Shown: positions 29,961-40,257 of the stretch, in pieces
How positions within the stretch are numbered: the stretch's first letter is position 1
How the letters are laid out: each line of letters starts with the position of its first letter
Assembly (NCBI GenBank): GCA_029834535.1
Contig: JAQMWT010000473.1
Span: 1-52,013 of the forward strand
Length of the DNA: 52,013 nt
Reading direction: 5' to 3'
Source of the DNA: Chrysophaeum taylorii
Taxonomy: Eukaryota; Sar; Pelagophyceae; Pelagomonadales; Pelagomonadaceae
Translations under genes and position numbers: made by a program
The notes under the pieces: model-generated
What the model saw: only the letters and a program-made list of their open reading frames with translations
The model's database searches: none
Told to the model about the DNA's origin: nothing

Positions 29961-31487
29961 TCGGTGACACAAGGAGTGGTACTGTTGTTGACCTTGGTCT
30001 TGTCGGTGAAACTGCGACCGTCCACGTCCTTGTATTCCGGCTTAAGCTTGCGAGTAGAGAGATGTGAGGTAGGCTTGTAATAAGAAACCTTGTCATGGGG
30101 ACCAATATCAGCATAGAAATGCAGAGCGACTCGATCATTCACAAAATCATAGGGTTCATAAACTTCAGCGACGTAATCTTCTTTCGCCAATCGGACCGTT
30201 TGTTATCCGGAATCCGAAAGATAACGAACTTCCTATGCTTGTAATCATCCCGAAAGGTCTCCTCGGGCTTGGGCACAGCTCGATCGACCACTGGAGAAAC
30301 CACCACAGGGGTGATCTGGCTAACATGAACACATCGGCGTTCAGGAGGAGAATCAAGAGACTCAATCCTGTAAGTGACCGGGGACAAGCGTTCCAAAATA
30401 ACGAATGGACCGCGCCATTCCGGTCGAAGCTTGTTCTGAAGAAAAGGGATGTAGAGCAGAACATGTGAACCTTCTTCATACTCCACATCGACATGGTCCG
30501 CATTGTAGGCGAGACGTTGTTTACGAAGAACCTTCTCACGAGCTTCGTTCACCGTAGCGGTATAGAACTTCAGCCTCTCGCGAGTCTCAGCCACAACATC
30601 GGAGCGAGTTTTCGGCAGGCGGCGGACGTCAAGATCCATGATCGTGTAATCGGTTGGCAATAAAGGCTGCCGGTTAAGACGAAGCAGGAAAGGTGAGATC
30701 TGAGTTCCCGAATAAACTTACGATTGTAGCAAAAGGCAATGTACTCCGCGAATTCGGGCCATTCCGTGATCTTGCGGTTTTGACGGCACGCACGGAGGAA
30801 AGCCTTGATAAAGCGGTTGACCCTTTCCGCAGGATTAGCCTGAGCATGATACGGAATCGTGGTACTATACCGAACGTTGAAGAGATGACAAAACTCTTCC
30901 ATCAACTTGTTGACGAACTCTTTCCCATTGTCGGTGCGAATCCTCTGAGGTAGATAACCTTTGAGTAATTTATTCGCGACAATAAACTCGAGGATTGACT
31001 CAGCAGTCTTATGGTGTAGTACGTCAAGAATCAAGAAATGAGGAAATGGATCAAAAAAGATGATCAGATATGTCTCGGGACCAGCACTGGGCAAAGGTCC
31101 AAACAAATCCATACAAAGGACGGCGCAATCACCATCATACACCGGTTGCTGAAGCAGACCTGCTCTCTTTGGTTCAGGCGCACGAGCTTTCTTGCGCACT
31201 ATGCAACCAGCAATGTAAGCACCCACCTCATTAGACATGTGGGGCCACCAAAAACGTTCAAGTAGCGACTGCACTGTACTTTGACGACCCATGTGACCAC
31301 CATTGAGAGGTGTGTCATGGTACAATCGGATGATGCGAGTCCGTAAAGTTCGGGGTGCGACTATCATCGGGTGCAAGTCGGGTGCGGCACGGTAGAGAAC
31401 TCCTTTCACCACTCGATAGCGATAGTTGGCTCCGTACCGACGAAGAGCCCTGAGCCATGCGATAACGAATGTCCTCGCATGTAGCAT
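29961..31487 (-). pseudogene. pol: B2 integrase and C-terminal domain
   Basis: Integrase HHCC region (LYHDTPLNGGHMGRQ, CIVRKKARAPEP with one Cys read as Arg context) and catalytic boxes CMDLFGPLPS, RTDNGKEFVN and NPAERVNRFIKAF. A one-base deletion near 30712 shifts the frame (compare FIPGTQISPF in B5), another lies near 30180. The C-terminal domain follows: HRKFVIFRIPDNKRSDW, YVAEVYEPYDFVNDRVALHF, ending at STTPCVTD where copia begins. In the zinc region B5 reads CLVCRK, so B2 has lost the first Cys-x2-Cys spacing (CIVRK). Confidence 0.8.
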
Positions 31488-32295
31488 CAGTGATCTGCTC
31501 TTTGGCTATCTCTTCCAAAGTCAAATTATCCGGAATCTTGTCGATGTACTCTTGGTAATCATCGGCATCACGGAAAATACTAGGCTGGGTCTGCAGACGT
31601 TGCTTCTGACGTTGTTTCGTAGCATGAGACGTGACCAATTGCATCGGATTATCGAGGTCCTCGTCCTCTTCCTCCACAAGCAACTCAGCCGTAACAAACG
31701 ACAGAATGACATGGCACCCAGGTAAAGGTACTCCTTCATCATCGACAGGGCGAGGAAGTTCTTGGCACACTAGATACGCGTGGTTCAAGGTTTCACCAAA
31801 CTCGTCCGTCTCGATGACATGATCTATAGGGTTGCGAGAGAGACAGTCAGGGATACTCATTCCCGGCGACTTCCCTGGTTTGTAACCCAATTCAGGATCA
31901 AAGTTGGCGAGCCGCATCGCCCATCGAGCCAACTGCCCAGACGAGTGCTTCGCCTTTCGTAAAAACGTCAAGTTGCGATGATCCGTTTCAAGGATCGTCT
32001 TGTGACCTTCGATATAAGAGCGGAAATGCTCAAGAGAAAGAATAACTGCCAGTAGCTCTAGCCGGCGAGGCTCATAGTTCCGCATCTCTTTCGGCACAGC
32101 TCGGCTCCAATACTCAACTACTCGTTCCTCTCGTGTCACCTTGCCGGTTTCGTCCTTGACTTCCACGAGCTGAAAAAGATACGCGCCCAGACCATCCTTG
32201 GAAGCACCCGAGCGGATCTGAAAAGGAAAATCGTAGTCAGGATGATAAACTCCGCGAGAGTCCACTAAATGATCGTGTTCCATGCCTTTTGGCAC
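31315..32295 (-). pseudogene. pol: B2 RNase H and integrase N-terminal linker
   Basis: RNase H-like sequence: FQIRSGASKDGLGAYLFQLV (Gly-Ala where B5 has Asp-Ala, so a catalytic Asp is lost), YEPRRLELLAVILSLEHF, LETDHRNLTFLRKAKHSSGQ and GMSIPDCLSRNPID. It is out of phase with RT because seven bases are missing near 32275 relative to B5. It ends in a shifted tail after RYRMAQG, where the frame changes into the integrase. Function would be removal of template RNA. Confidence 0.8.
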
Positions 32296-34691
32296 TCAGG
32301 CGCCCACTCAAACTTAACGCCTTCAAGACACAATCGCCTAAGCGGCTCCACAATCTTCGAATAATTCTTCACATATCGGCGGCAATAGTTGCTCATGCCA
32401 ATGAAAGATCGAATCTGGGTCTTCGGGGACGTATTAGGCAACGTACCAGGAATCGGCATCTGCTGCAACGCTTCTAACGTCTTGGGATTCGGCTTCAAGC
32501 CTTCCGGAGTCGAAATATGTCCCAAAAACTCGATTTCATCCTTGAGGAGGTGGAACTTCGAAGTTCGTCCACTATATCCTCGCTGTGCTAAATGGCACAA
32601 CACTTCAATCAAAACTTGTAAATGTCGGTGGAGTTCATCCGATCCCATCATAACATCGTCGACAAACGCGACCAAGTCCTTATACATCCATGTGGAAAAA
32701 TCGCCAGCAATCTGCTTACAAAAGAGAGCTACCGCAGTTTTTACTCCTAGAGGCAAGCGCAAGAAACTATGGGCTCCAAGTGGACTAACCATCGTAACGG
32801 CGTCCCGAGCGGCTGCGTCCAAATATAGGTTATGATAACCCCATCGAATATCAATGCACGTCCGCCAACGCCGCATGGCAAGAAAAGCCAAAGCATCATC
32901 TTGACGAATATTCGGCCAACTGTCATTGACCAGCTGATCATTGAGCTGGCGCAAGTCAACTGCAGCACGAAAAGCATTCGATCTCCAGGCCTCTGCTCCC
33001 TTCTTAGGCAGCATAAGTACAGGGAATCCCCACGGAGAGTTCGCTGGTCGGATAACTCCATCGCGACACCACTCAGTGATCTGCTTTCTGAGACACTCGA
33101 GCTTTGCTGGCGTCAACCTATACGGCGTCATCTTGATCGGTCGTGGGTTTGCGTCTTTAAATCGTAGAGAAACCGGAGGCGAGTCCACGGGCCTCACAAT
33201 CGGATCAAAGAAAGCCCACGCGTATTGCACGCAGTGGCTCAACATCATCCTCGCATCATCATCCAGATGCGGGTTGTCGGTAAATCCCAGTTCTCGAACA
33301 ACCTTTTCGACTTCTTCCTTCGTCGGAATTGCGACTTTCATCGCATCATTGTCCTTGACGTGCTCGGGAGTCTGCGGTAACGGTACACCGTCCGCATCGC
33401 GCGGCGCATCCTTCCATGGCACATCGAACTTTTCTTCGTATTTGAACCTCACCTCAGGGTGGCTCTTATTGATCTTTTCACCTTTGACGCGCACATTCGG
33501 CTCGCTCCTTACTTTCGGCTCCTGTTCAGGTTCAGGATCCGGCGGAACGTCCACTTTCGATTGTCGGGGGAGGGCAGCAGAAAAAGCATGGGCCGTCCCC
33601 GGCGCATCTGTTGGAAGCGGAAGCATGGGGACTTCTGGCGGCTCCCATTTAGTGGGATCCTGGAGATCATCTTTTGACACCCACTTAACGACACGAGTAC
33701 GCGTATTCAACAGCGGAATCTGTACGTGACGAAAGGTGGTGTCGGAGATTCGCAAATACTGCTCAAAGGATCGATCTGTCGGGCTCGACGCGGTCGGCAG
33801 GACTTCGCCACTTTGGCGGAAACCTCTGGTCACGGAGTTGTGCAGATCGACTGCGAAAATCGCAAGAGTGTCTGGAGGGACGACAGACGCTAATTGTTTG
33901 AACGAATCTGTCTTAGACAAGCTAGCCCAATCATGGTCCACCGGCATCGTGAGCAACTCGGCCGTCATCTCGAGAGTCAAAGGCTGAGTGTCCGAGCGAT
34001 GCGGTCCCAAGCGAAGAGGAGCTCGCGCAACGGTGTAAGCCGTATCTGTTGCTTCTCGGGACGAGCCAAGATTATTCAGCTGGAGCAGGTGGCGTTCATG
34101 AGCATAACCTAAAGCTGCAGCAATTTTTTGTTGCATGTTCACACATGTCTTCGGAGCCTCCTGCAAGTGCAGTGGGTGACTGGAAACCAACAATCGCACG
34201 CGAGAGCTCATCAGAGTGGGCGTGATATCATGTAAATTGACGACGTACACGTAAGGGTGTAAGCGCGCTATATAAGAAATGATGGACGCCTCCTGTTCAA
34301 TCAGCCACATCATGAAGCCAGCCATTATGCACAGCTTCATCGTCCAGTTAGTGGCCGTAGCACCCCTGCCAACATCTCTGGATGTCAAGTTGCAGAGTGC
34401 TGAATGAACGCAGGGTGGAGACGCTATACACATCGACGATGACCATTCCGCTTCAGGCAAATACGCCTTGATCAATCGGAGGGTCGAGCCATATCGTCCG
34501 CAGAGCGTGTGCTGAACCACAGGTATCTTTGGAAAATTCTTCTGATGAACCTTGTTGGCAGCTGTTGAAGAGTGAAGAGCAAGGACGACTCGAAACGACA
34601 TCCCGCACAACTCGTTCGCTCGTTGCAGTCCTAAAGTACTTCCTCCGGCGCCGCTAAAGAGCATCACAACCTTGCGATACGTGATCGGCAC
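32265..34691 (-). CDS. pol: B2 methyltransferase and reverse transcriptase
   Basis: 808 codons without a break. Methyltransferase: motif I LFSGAGGSTLGLQRA (residues 11-25); motif II-like FRVVLALHSS; motif IV IASPPCVHS with catalytic Cys94 (34412-34410); candidate motif VI LIEQEAS; motif VIII SSRVRLL; motif X-like LASVVPPDTLAIFAVDL. A linker of about 130 residues (VPWKDAPRDADGVPLPQTPE) precedes RT: NSPWGFPVLMLPKKGAE, TCIDIRWGYHNLYL, and FVDDVMMGSD as catalytic box. The frame is open upstream to the TAG at 34794; the 34691 Met is simply the first one. All methyltransferase key residues are kept. Whether the protein is expressed is unknown. Confidence 0.88.
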   Translation of the reverse strand: MPITYRKVVMLFSGAGGSTLGLQRANELCGMSFRVVLALHSSTAANKVHQKNFPKIPVVQHTLCGRYGSTLRLIKAYLPEAEWSSSMCIASPPCVHSALCNLTSRDVGRGATATNWTMKLCIMAGFMMWLIEQEASIISYIARLHPYVYVVNLHDITPTLMSSRVRLLVSSHPLHLQEAPKTCVNMQQKIAAALGYAHERHLLQLNNLGSSREATDTAYTVARAPLRLGPHRSDTQPLTLEMTAELLTMPVDHDWASLSKTDSFKQLASVVPPDTLAIFAVDLHNSVTRGFRQSGEVLPTASSPTDRSFEQYLRISDTTFRHVQIPLLNTRTRVVKWVSKDDLQDPTKWEPPEVPMLPLPTDAPGTAHAFSAALPRQSKVDVPPDPEPEQEPKVRSEPNVRVKGEKINKSHPEVRFKYEEKFDVPWKDAPRDADGVPLPQTPEHVKDNDAMKVAIPTKEEVEKVVRELGFTDNPHLDDDARMMLSHCVQYAWAFFDPIVRPVDSPPVSLRFKDANPRPIKMTPYRLTPAKLECLRKQITEWCRDGVIRPANSPWGFPVLMLPKKGAEAWRSNAFRAAVDLRQLNDQLVNDSWPNIRQDDALAFLAMRRWRTCIDIRWGYHNLYLDAAARDAVTMVSPLGAHSFLRLPLGVKTAVALFCKQIAGDFSTWMYKDLVAFVDDVMMGSDELHRHLQVLIEVLCHLAQRGYSGRTSKFHLLKDEIEFLGHISTPEGLKPNPKTLEALQQMPIPGTLPNTSPKTQIRSFIGMSNYCRRYVKNYSKIVEPLRRLCLEGVKFEWAPECQKAWNTII

Positions 34692-34793
34692 CCAATGGAC
34701 CTTTTCAAACCTTCGGCGAATCTCGCCTTCTGTAACTTCTCGGCATTTCTTTTCCTCCTCGTCAGTTCGTCGGTCGAAATCGTCGTTACCGAG

Positions 34794-35910
34794 CTATTCT
34801 TGACGAGAATTTTTCTTCTTATCGGCAAAAGGAGACGCCTTCTGCACCGAGCTCAAAAGCATCGGTTCGGGAGCCGCATCGCCTTGAGTCAGATGGCTTG
34901 CGACCGAAACAGTGAATGATAGGCTAGCCTTGTTAGATTCGGCTTCACCATCCTTCGTTAAATCGTCGACCGTCTCAGCATTCAGCTCGTCATCAAAACG
35001 AACAATATCGCCCAAAGCAAGGACTTCACCTTGAGTAATCACGGTCGGCACATCCTGGGTAGAGGATATCGCCACTCGAGCTGCGGACTTATCATGATCC
35101 TCAGGAGAAGAACACATTCCATCGACTACCCCGAGTTGCTCGTACCCAGAGGACGTAGCAACGAAAACTCGCCCGGTTTCCATGGGCTCTGAAAGAGCGA
35201 CTGGCACGCAGTAGGTGCGCCCAGGCTCGACCTTCATCGTGCGCGCAGCATAGGCTATCACTTCATAGGCATCGCTGTTCGAACTTTGAGAAGGCGTAAC
35301 TGGAGGGATTCCCCAAGTCGTCGAAGCTCCCGCTCGTTTCGGCGGTGGACGCTGGAGGTCTACAATCCTGCACAAGCGAGCGTAGACTCGGTTCTCAACT
35401 GTGCTCAGGCTCTTTTGCATCGCATGGTGCTGTTGCCCATAAACCTGAACTACCACGGGGTTGCGCTCGTCATAAGTTGTTCTGAACGTCAAAATCGGAG
35501 AATCGACTCGTCGATCCTGCACCTTTAACTTCTTGCACCCATAAGCGACTTGTGTGCGGAGAAACGCAATGCGACTTCGCGGGTAGTCCACTATGGCTCC
35601 CAACACCCGAATATCGCGCGCTCCCACCAGAAATAGGTGATTAGTATCGGCCACAATAGCAACAACTGGAACGGCCGCGTCGTCCGCAAGCGCAATCCGC
35701 AATGCGACCCATTTGTGGATAGTCGTCTTATTCAATCCTGATCCGCACAGGGCGCGCTCGACTGGAAGATCGCCCCGGTCAAGGATGATACTGTCCTTTG
35801 CCAGTTTTTCGACCATCCCACGACAAATATAGGAGACATCAGCCATTCCATCCACGCCTAAAGTCGTTGCGAACTTCGGCCTGTCTCGTCGTCTATAAAT
35901 ATGATGGTCT
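34794..35910 (-). pseudogene. pol: B2 protease region
   Basis: Retropepsin-like domain with box GVDGMADVSYICR (Asp codon 35852-35850). The second box is HLFLVGARDIRVLGAIVDYP. A poorly conserved acidic region follows, to TAG at 34794, which separates it from the methyltransferase in the same frame; B5 has no stop there. The codon 12 upstream of the Asp is CGA (35888-35886), where A and B3 have stops. The frame is open upstream to 36077 but that part is out of phase with gag homology. Confidence 0.75.
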
Positions 35911-38698
35911 CTACTATAAACGTAAGTGTACCAGGGTCCAAACAACCGATGGTGATGAGGTCTTGCTCGATCTTTTCCCCATCGCTCGGCGAAAGTACAG
36001 TGTGATGACATCGTATCTCCGGTTTCGCATCGCCCGGCATCTGCATCGTCACCGCTGCCATATCTGGCGTTCCACATCTCGCCTCTGAATCTATATTGGC
36101 GCTCGCCGCTTCGGCTGCTTCCTCATTCCCCAGTTTCGCTGACAACAAATTCTGACACTTCTCAATCGGAGGCACATATATTTCCTCCTTTATATCTTCT
36201 GGCAATCGTCGTTTCTCGTCCATCAAATCGGACATTCCCGTCAACTTCTCCTCCATCGGCGCCGCTGTGGTCTGCTCTGCTGCGACCAAAACTGTATCGG
36301 CTAAAACATCGGCTAAAACGGTCTCGGGGGGGCCCGTAGGAAAAGAAGACGTCGTCCCCGACGTCAACTCAAAAGGTCTAACGCAATCATCGTGAACTGC
36401 CCTGCAGGACATGCACATTGACGAATGGGGTGACACTGGAACCTGCGGCATGGGTTCGTCGGTCTCCGAATCTGAGTCTTCCCAGTAGTGCGGAGAATCC
36501 AAAGTAGCATCTGATATTGCTTCCACATACGATGTAGAAGGCCACCGAACGATCCGAGCGTTGGTGGTATTTTGCTCCTGTTGCAAACGATGGCTGCTCG
36601 TCACAGCGACATCGGCAACATAATCGGAGACTCGGGCGGGGCGCGCCGTCGGGTGAAAGACAACTCCCGACGATGGCGGCGCGTCGCATAAAGATTGGAA
36701 CGCGAAAGTTACGCTCGAATGTCCCGAACTATCCTGATATCGACCTCCGTCATATTCGTCATCGTGATGTCGATGACGTCGGCGCCGGCGCGAATTGCGA
36801 CTAGAGCTCCGGCGACGGCGGGGACTCGGGCTGGTTTGAGGAGTATTGGCCTTTCGATCAGGGCTCTGGCTTCGATGTCGGCGCGACGATCGTCTAGAAG
36901 GTGATCGTCCGTCTCGCTGTCGTGTAGAAGACGACTTGCTATCCTTGATGCCTCTGACCTCGCTCACCATGGTCGCCATTGTGGTTCCAAGATCGGTGAG
37001 GGCCCTTTGAATTTCATTAGAAGGCTCCGATCCGCGCGTGGCGTTCGCATGAGATGCATCATCACGCTTCGCCCAATCGGAACACGATATGGGTTGCTTC
37101 TTCTGCTTACGAATACGCTTCCACATCGCACAGTAATAACTATCCGGATCGCGGTTGCAAACCACGCGACTTCCGTGTTCATCTTCATCATGGGTGGTCC
37201 AGAAGAATCCGCAGTCCTTGCGCGTCCTCTTGCCCCACAAAAAAGGATCTCGTAAGATCAGCGGATCCGCATTCCCAGACGGTTTATCCGCATCTTGCTT
37301 GGCTTGTTGATCGGAGGCCATAGCTCGACCTCCCCGCCCTCGCGGCGGTTTATTCGATTTCGGATTCGGAGGGCCTTGGTCCTTCTCCTCCTCCATCAAC
37401 TTTCGCAAGTCGTTCTCGAGCCGCGTAATAAGCGCCACCATCGACTTAAAGTCAATTAACTATCAGGATGTCCGCTCCTCATAGTCCGCACACGGGCCCT
37501 CAACTCCTTGGATGTCAATCCACTGATAAGCTGGTCGAGGATATCGACATCATCCATCGTGCGGCAGGACACGGAACAAAACTCCAAGGCAAGGCTTCCG
37601 ATTGGAATCTGGTACAATACGTCTGGACGTGCCGCTCCCCAGACTTCTTCGGAACTGAAGCCTGGGTGACCTTCCGCAGCTTGTCGAGCAGCTCCTGCTG
37701 CGTGCTCGGAGGTCGGCAAGTCGATCTAAAGTAATCCAGAATTTTATCGCAATACGTCTTATTAAGACGACGGATGCGACGAACCGAGGCTCCATGCTCT
37801 TCATCGTCAGCATCCAATTTCAAGCAAAACGACGGACCGTGCGGTAGCTCATCGCAGAGCTCCTCGTATTTCTGCAAGTGTTCCTCAAAAATTGGTGCAA
37901 CGGTGTCCCGTAGATGCACGGGTAGTAAGTAACGTAGTTTCTCGACCGAATAATGGTCATCTGCTAAAGTATGCATCATCGCTGCCGAATCCAAATTGAA
38001 TTGCCGTTGATCTCGGCCGTCGATGACGAGTTTGAAGTTGTCAGGCTTCAAACTGGAGGTGGGGCGACGGGATCGGCTCAAGTTGCCCTTTTCGAAGGCG
38101 TCCGCAACCGTCTGCGATATTCCCCGCGATAATTCCCGTAAAATTTTCGTACCTTCATTCTCAGCTTCCGCCCTACCCTCAGTCTCCGTATCGACTCGGG
38201 GCGGAGGTTCATTCCCCGTTTCAGTGTTCCTTTCCGGTTCAGGCGGCCTCACGGGCGTTTCCGGTTCGGGTCGACTCACGGGTCGTTCGCGGCTACTCTC
38301 ACGACGCGTACGTTCGGCTAACAATTCATCTCGTTCACGACGAAGTCGTTCAACCTCTTCACGTAGGGTCTTCGAGGTCTCAATCTCTTGCTGCAAGGCG
38401 TCATTGAGCATATCAACTTCTCGTCGAGCCGCTCTTTCGCTTCAGCCCTTTCACGGGCAAAACGCTCAGCTAATCGTGCATTTTCGCGACGTCTCCACTC
38501 GAGGTCTTCACGAAGTCGACTTCGGGCTGCAGATCCGCGCTCAATCGTAACACGCTCGCCACGGTCCGGGGTCGTTGGACTCAACTGTGGCGTAAGGAGA
38601 ATTTTGGGGCTACCTGGCGTGCCTTCGAATCCTGACTCGCCGCTCGCGTCCGTGCCCTTGGTGGAGTCACTGGACGAGGATGGCCGTTCTCCCGCCAC
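35858..38698 (-). pseudogene. gag: B2 gag
   Basis: Spread over three phases: 38698-38318, 38411-37515 and, after shifts near 37600 and 37450, 37441-35858. The first frame starts at GTG (GERPSSSSDSTKGTDASGES), not ATG, at a site where the leader of B3 differs, so the true start is unclear. Coiled coil (EVERLRRERDELLAERTRRE), then Gag core (FKLVIDGRDQRQFNLDSAAM; LRYLLPVHLRDTVAPIF). A Cys/His cluster lies in KDCGFFWTTHDEDEHGSRVV and RDPDSYYCAMWKR. An SR-rich domain (RSPSRRSSRRHRSQSPDRK) and an acidic C-terminal region end with the conserved PGDAKPEIRCHHTVLSP. Confidence 0.78.
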
Positions 38699-38921
38699 AC
38701 AACCACAAACAACTTCCGTGCCTGGTCCTCACAACTTGAGGATCGGATGTTGCTTTATGATTAAGATATTATCGAAACACAGAAATCAGGGTGACACATG
38801 TCACGGAAAAGAAGATGATGTCATAGAGAAAACTGACATCATCAGAACGGAGTAGGGCGCCCCTGATAAGGGGGGGGCCTAGAAGAGGGGTAAGCCTTAG
38901 GAGGCGGGAGTTGCCGCCACA
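38585..38921 (-). repeat. Family B LTR and leader shared by B5 (3' end) and B2 (5' end)
   Basis: Starts (minus strand) TGTGGCGGCAACTCCCG at 38921. It directly follows the B5 polypurine tract and runs straight into B2 gag, so one LTR serves both elements. The 337 bases nearly match 43952-44289, with only a handful of differences. The inner LTR border lies inside this block and cannot be fixed. It contains an inverted TGATGTCA/TGACATCA pair near 38815-38842. Confidence 0.75.
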
Positions 38922-38961
38922 GGACTCCCCTGGTAAGAATTCGAGCTGCCCCAGCGAGGTG

Positions 38962-40257
38962 CTAGCGCGAGGAGCGCGGCTTCGCCTTACGAGCATCTCG
39001 TGAACGAATCTTCTGGTAAACGCGGGTGATGACCGGTTCAGGAACTCGGCCACTGCGCAAAGTAAACTCGGGGATCAACACATCAATCTCGTGCGGAGCG
39101 AAATCCGTGACACAAGGAGTTGTGTTGGAGGAAATCCTGGACTTGTCGGTGAAACTTCGACCTTCAACGTCCTTGAACTCGGGCTTGAGTTTGCGGTGCG
39201 AAAGGTGAGAGGTCGGCTTGAAATAAGCCACATCATCGTTCGGACCCAAATCGGAATAGAAATGTAGAGCAACACGATCATTTTGGTAATCGCAAGGCTC
39301 GTAAACTTCAGCAACATAAATCTTCTTGCGCCAATCAGAGCGCTTCCGGTCAGGAATCCGGAAAACAACAAACTTACCGTGGTGATAATCATCACGGAAG
39401 GTTTCTTCGGGTTTGCGGATGGCTTGATCAACGATCGGAGGTACCATCACAGGCGCGATCTGACTAACATGAACACGTCGTTCTTCGGGCGGAGAGTCGA
39501 GAGACTCAATCCGATAGGTGACCGGGGAAAGGCGTTCCTTGATAATAAACGGACCTCGCCATTCCGGTCGAAGTTTGTTCTGAAGGAAAGGAATGTAGAG
39601 CAAAACGTGCGATCCGTCCTTGTATTCAACATCAACATGATCGGCATTGTAGGCCAATCGTTGTTTCTTCAAAGCTTTATCACGAGCCTCGCGGACGATC
39701 TTCGTAAAATACTTCAGTCGCTCACGAGTTTCGGCGACTGCATCAGATCGAGTATTCAGCAATAATCGCGTATCAAAATCCATAAGCGTGTAGTCAGTCG
39801 GCAGCATCGGCTGACGGTTCAGGCGCAGCATAAAGGGAGAAATCTGCGTGCCTGGAATAAACTTGCGGTTATAACAAAACGCAACATAATGAGCAAAGTC
39901 AGGCCAATCCGTGATGTTCCGGCCCTGAAGGCAAGCACGGAAGAAGGCCTTGATAAATCGGTTTACACGCTCAGCCGGGTTCGACTGGGCATGATAAGGA
40001 ATCGTAGTTTGGTATCGTGTGTTAAAGAGATGGCAAAACTCGCGCATCAACTTGTTCACGAACTCTTTACCGTTGTCGGTACGAATCATCTGGGGCAAAT
40101 AGCCCCTGAGAAGAATGTTAATGACAAAAGACTCGAGGACAGACTCAGCAGTCTTATCGTTCAAAACACCCAGAATCAAGAAATGCGAGAACGGATCAAA
40201 AAATACTAGAAGATACGTCTCGGGACCAGCGCTGGGCAAGGGTCCAAATAAATCCAT
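38962..40257 (-). pseudogene. pol: B5 integrase core and C-terminal domain
   Basis: Starts inside the integrase at MDLFGPLPSA (first catalytic Asp). Second box RTDNGKEFVNKL, third NPAERVNRFIKAFF. It is followed by the GPY/F-like KLRPEWRGPFIIKERLSP and the full C-terminal domain: GKFVVFRIPDRKRSDWRKK, YVAEVYEPCDYQNDRVALHF, SDLGPNDDVAYFKPTSHL, RKLKPEFKDVEGRSF, TPCVTDFAPHEIDVLIPEF. This is the best intact copy of that domain. It ends in TAG shortly before the polypurine tract. The N-terminal zinc region is in the preceding frame. Confidence 0.85.

Larger units (their letters stand above)
29961..38921 (-). mobile_element. Element B2: family B DCM retrotransposon, 3' end replaced by copia
   Basis: Reads leftwards from the LTR ending at 38921: gag, protease, methyltransferase, RT, RNase H, integrase and most of the C-terminal domain, then abruptly copia sequence. 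About 70 codons of the C-terminal domain and the 3' LTR are missing. At least seven small frameshifts and one stop (34794) show decay. The methyltransferase-RT unit (34691-32265) is the longest intact frame in this copy. Confidence 0.88.

Noticed and set aside
35858..36077. Programmed -1 frameshift between gag and protease in B2
   Set aside because: The frames overlap by 220 bases, but comparison with B3 shows a net 5-base length difference in the segment just before the protease, and the upstream part of the protease frame has no homology. A and B3 have gag and protease in one frame.
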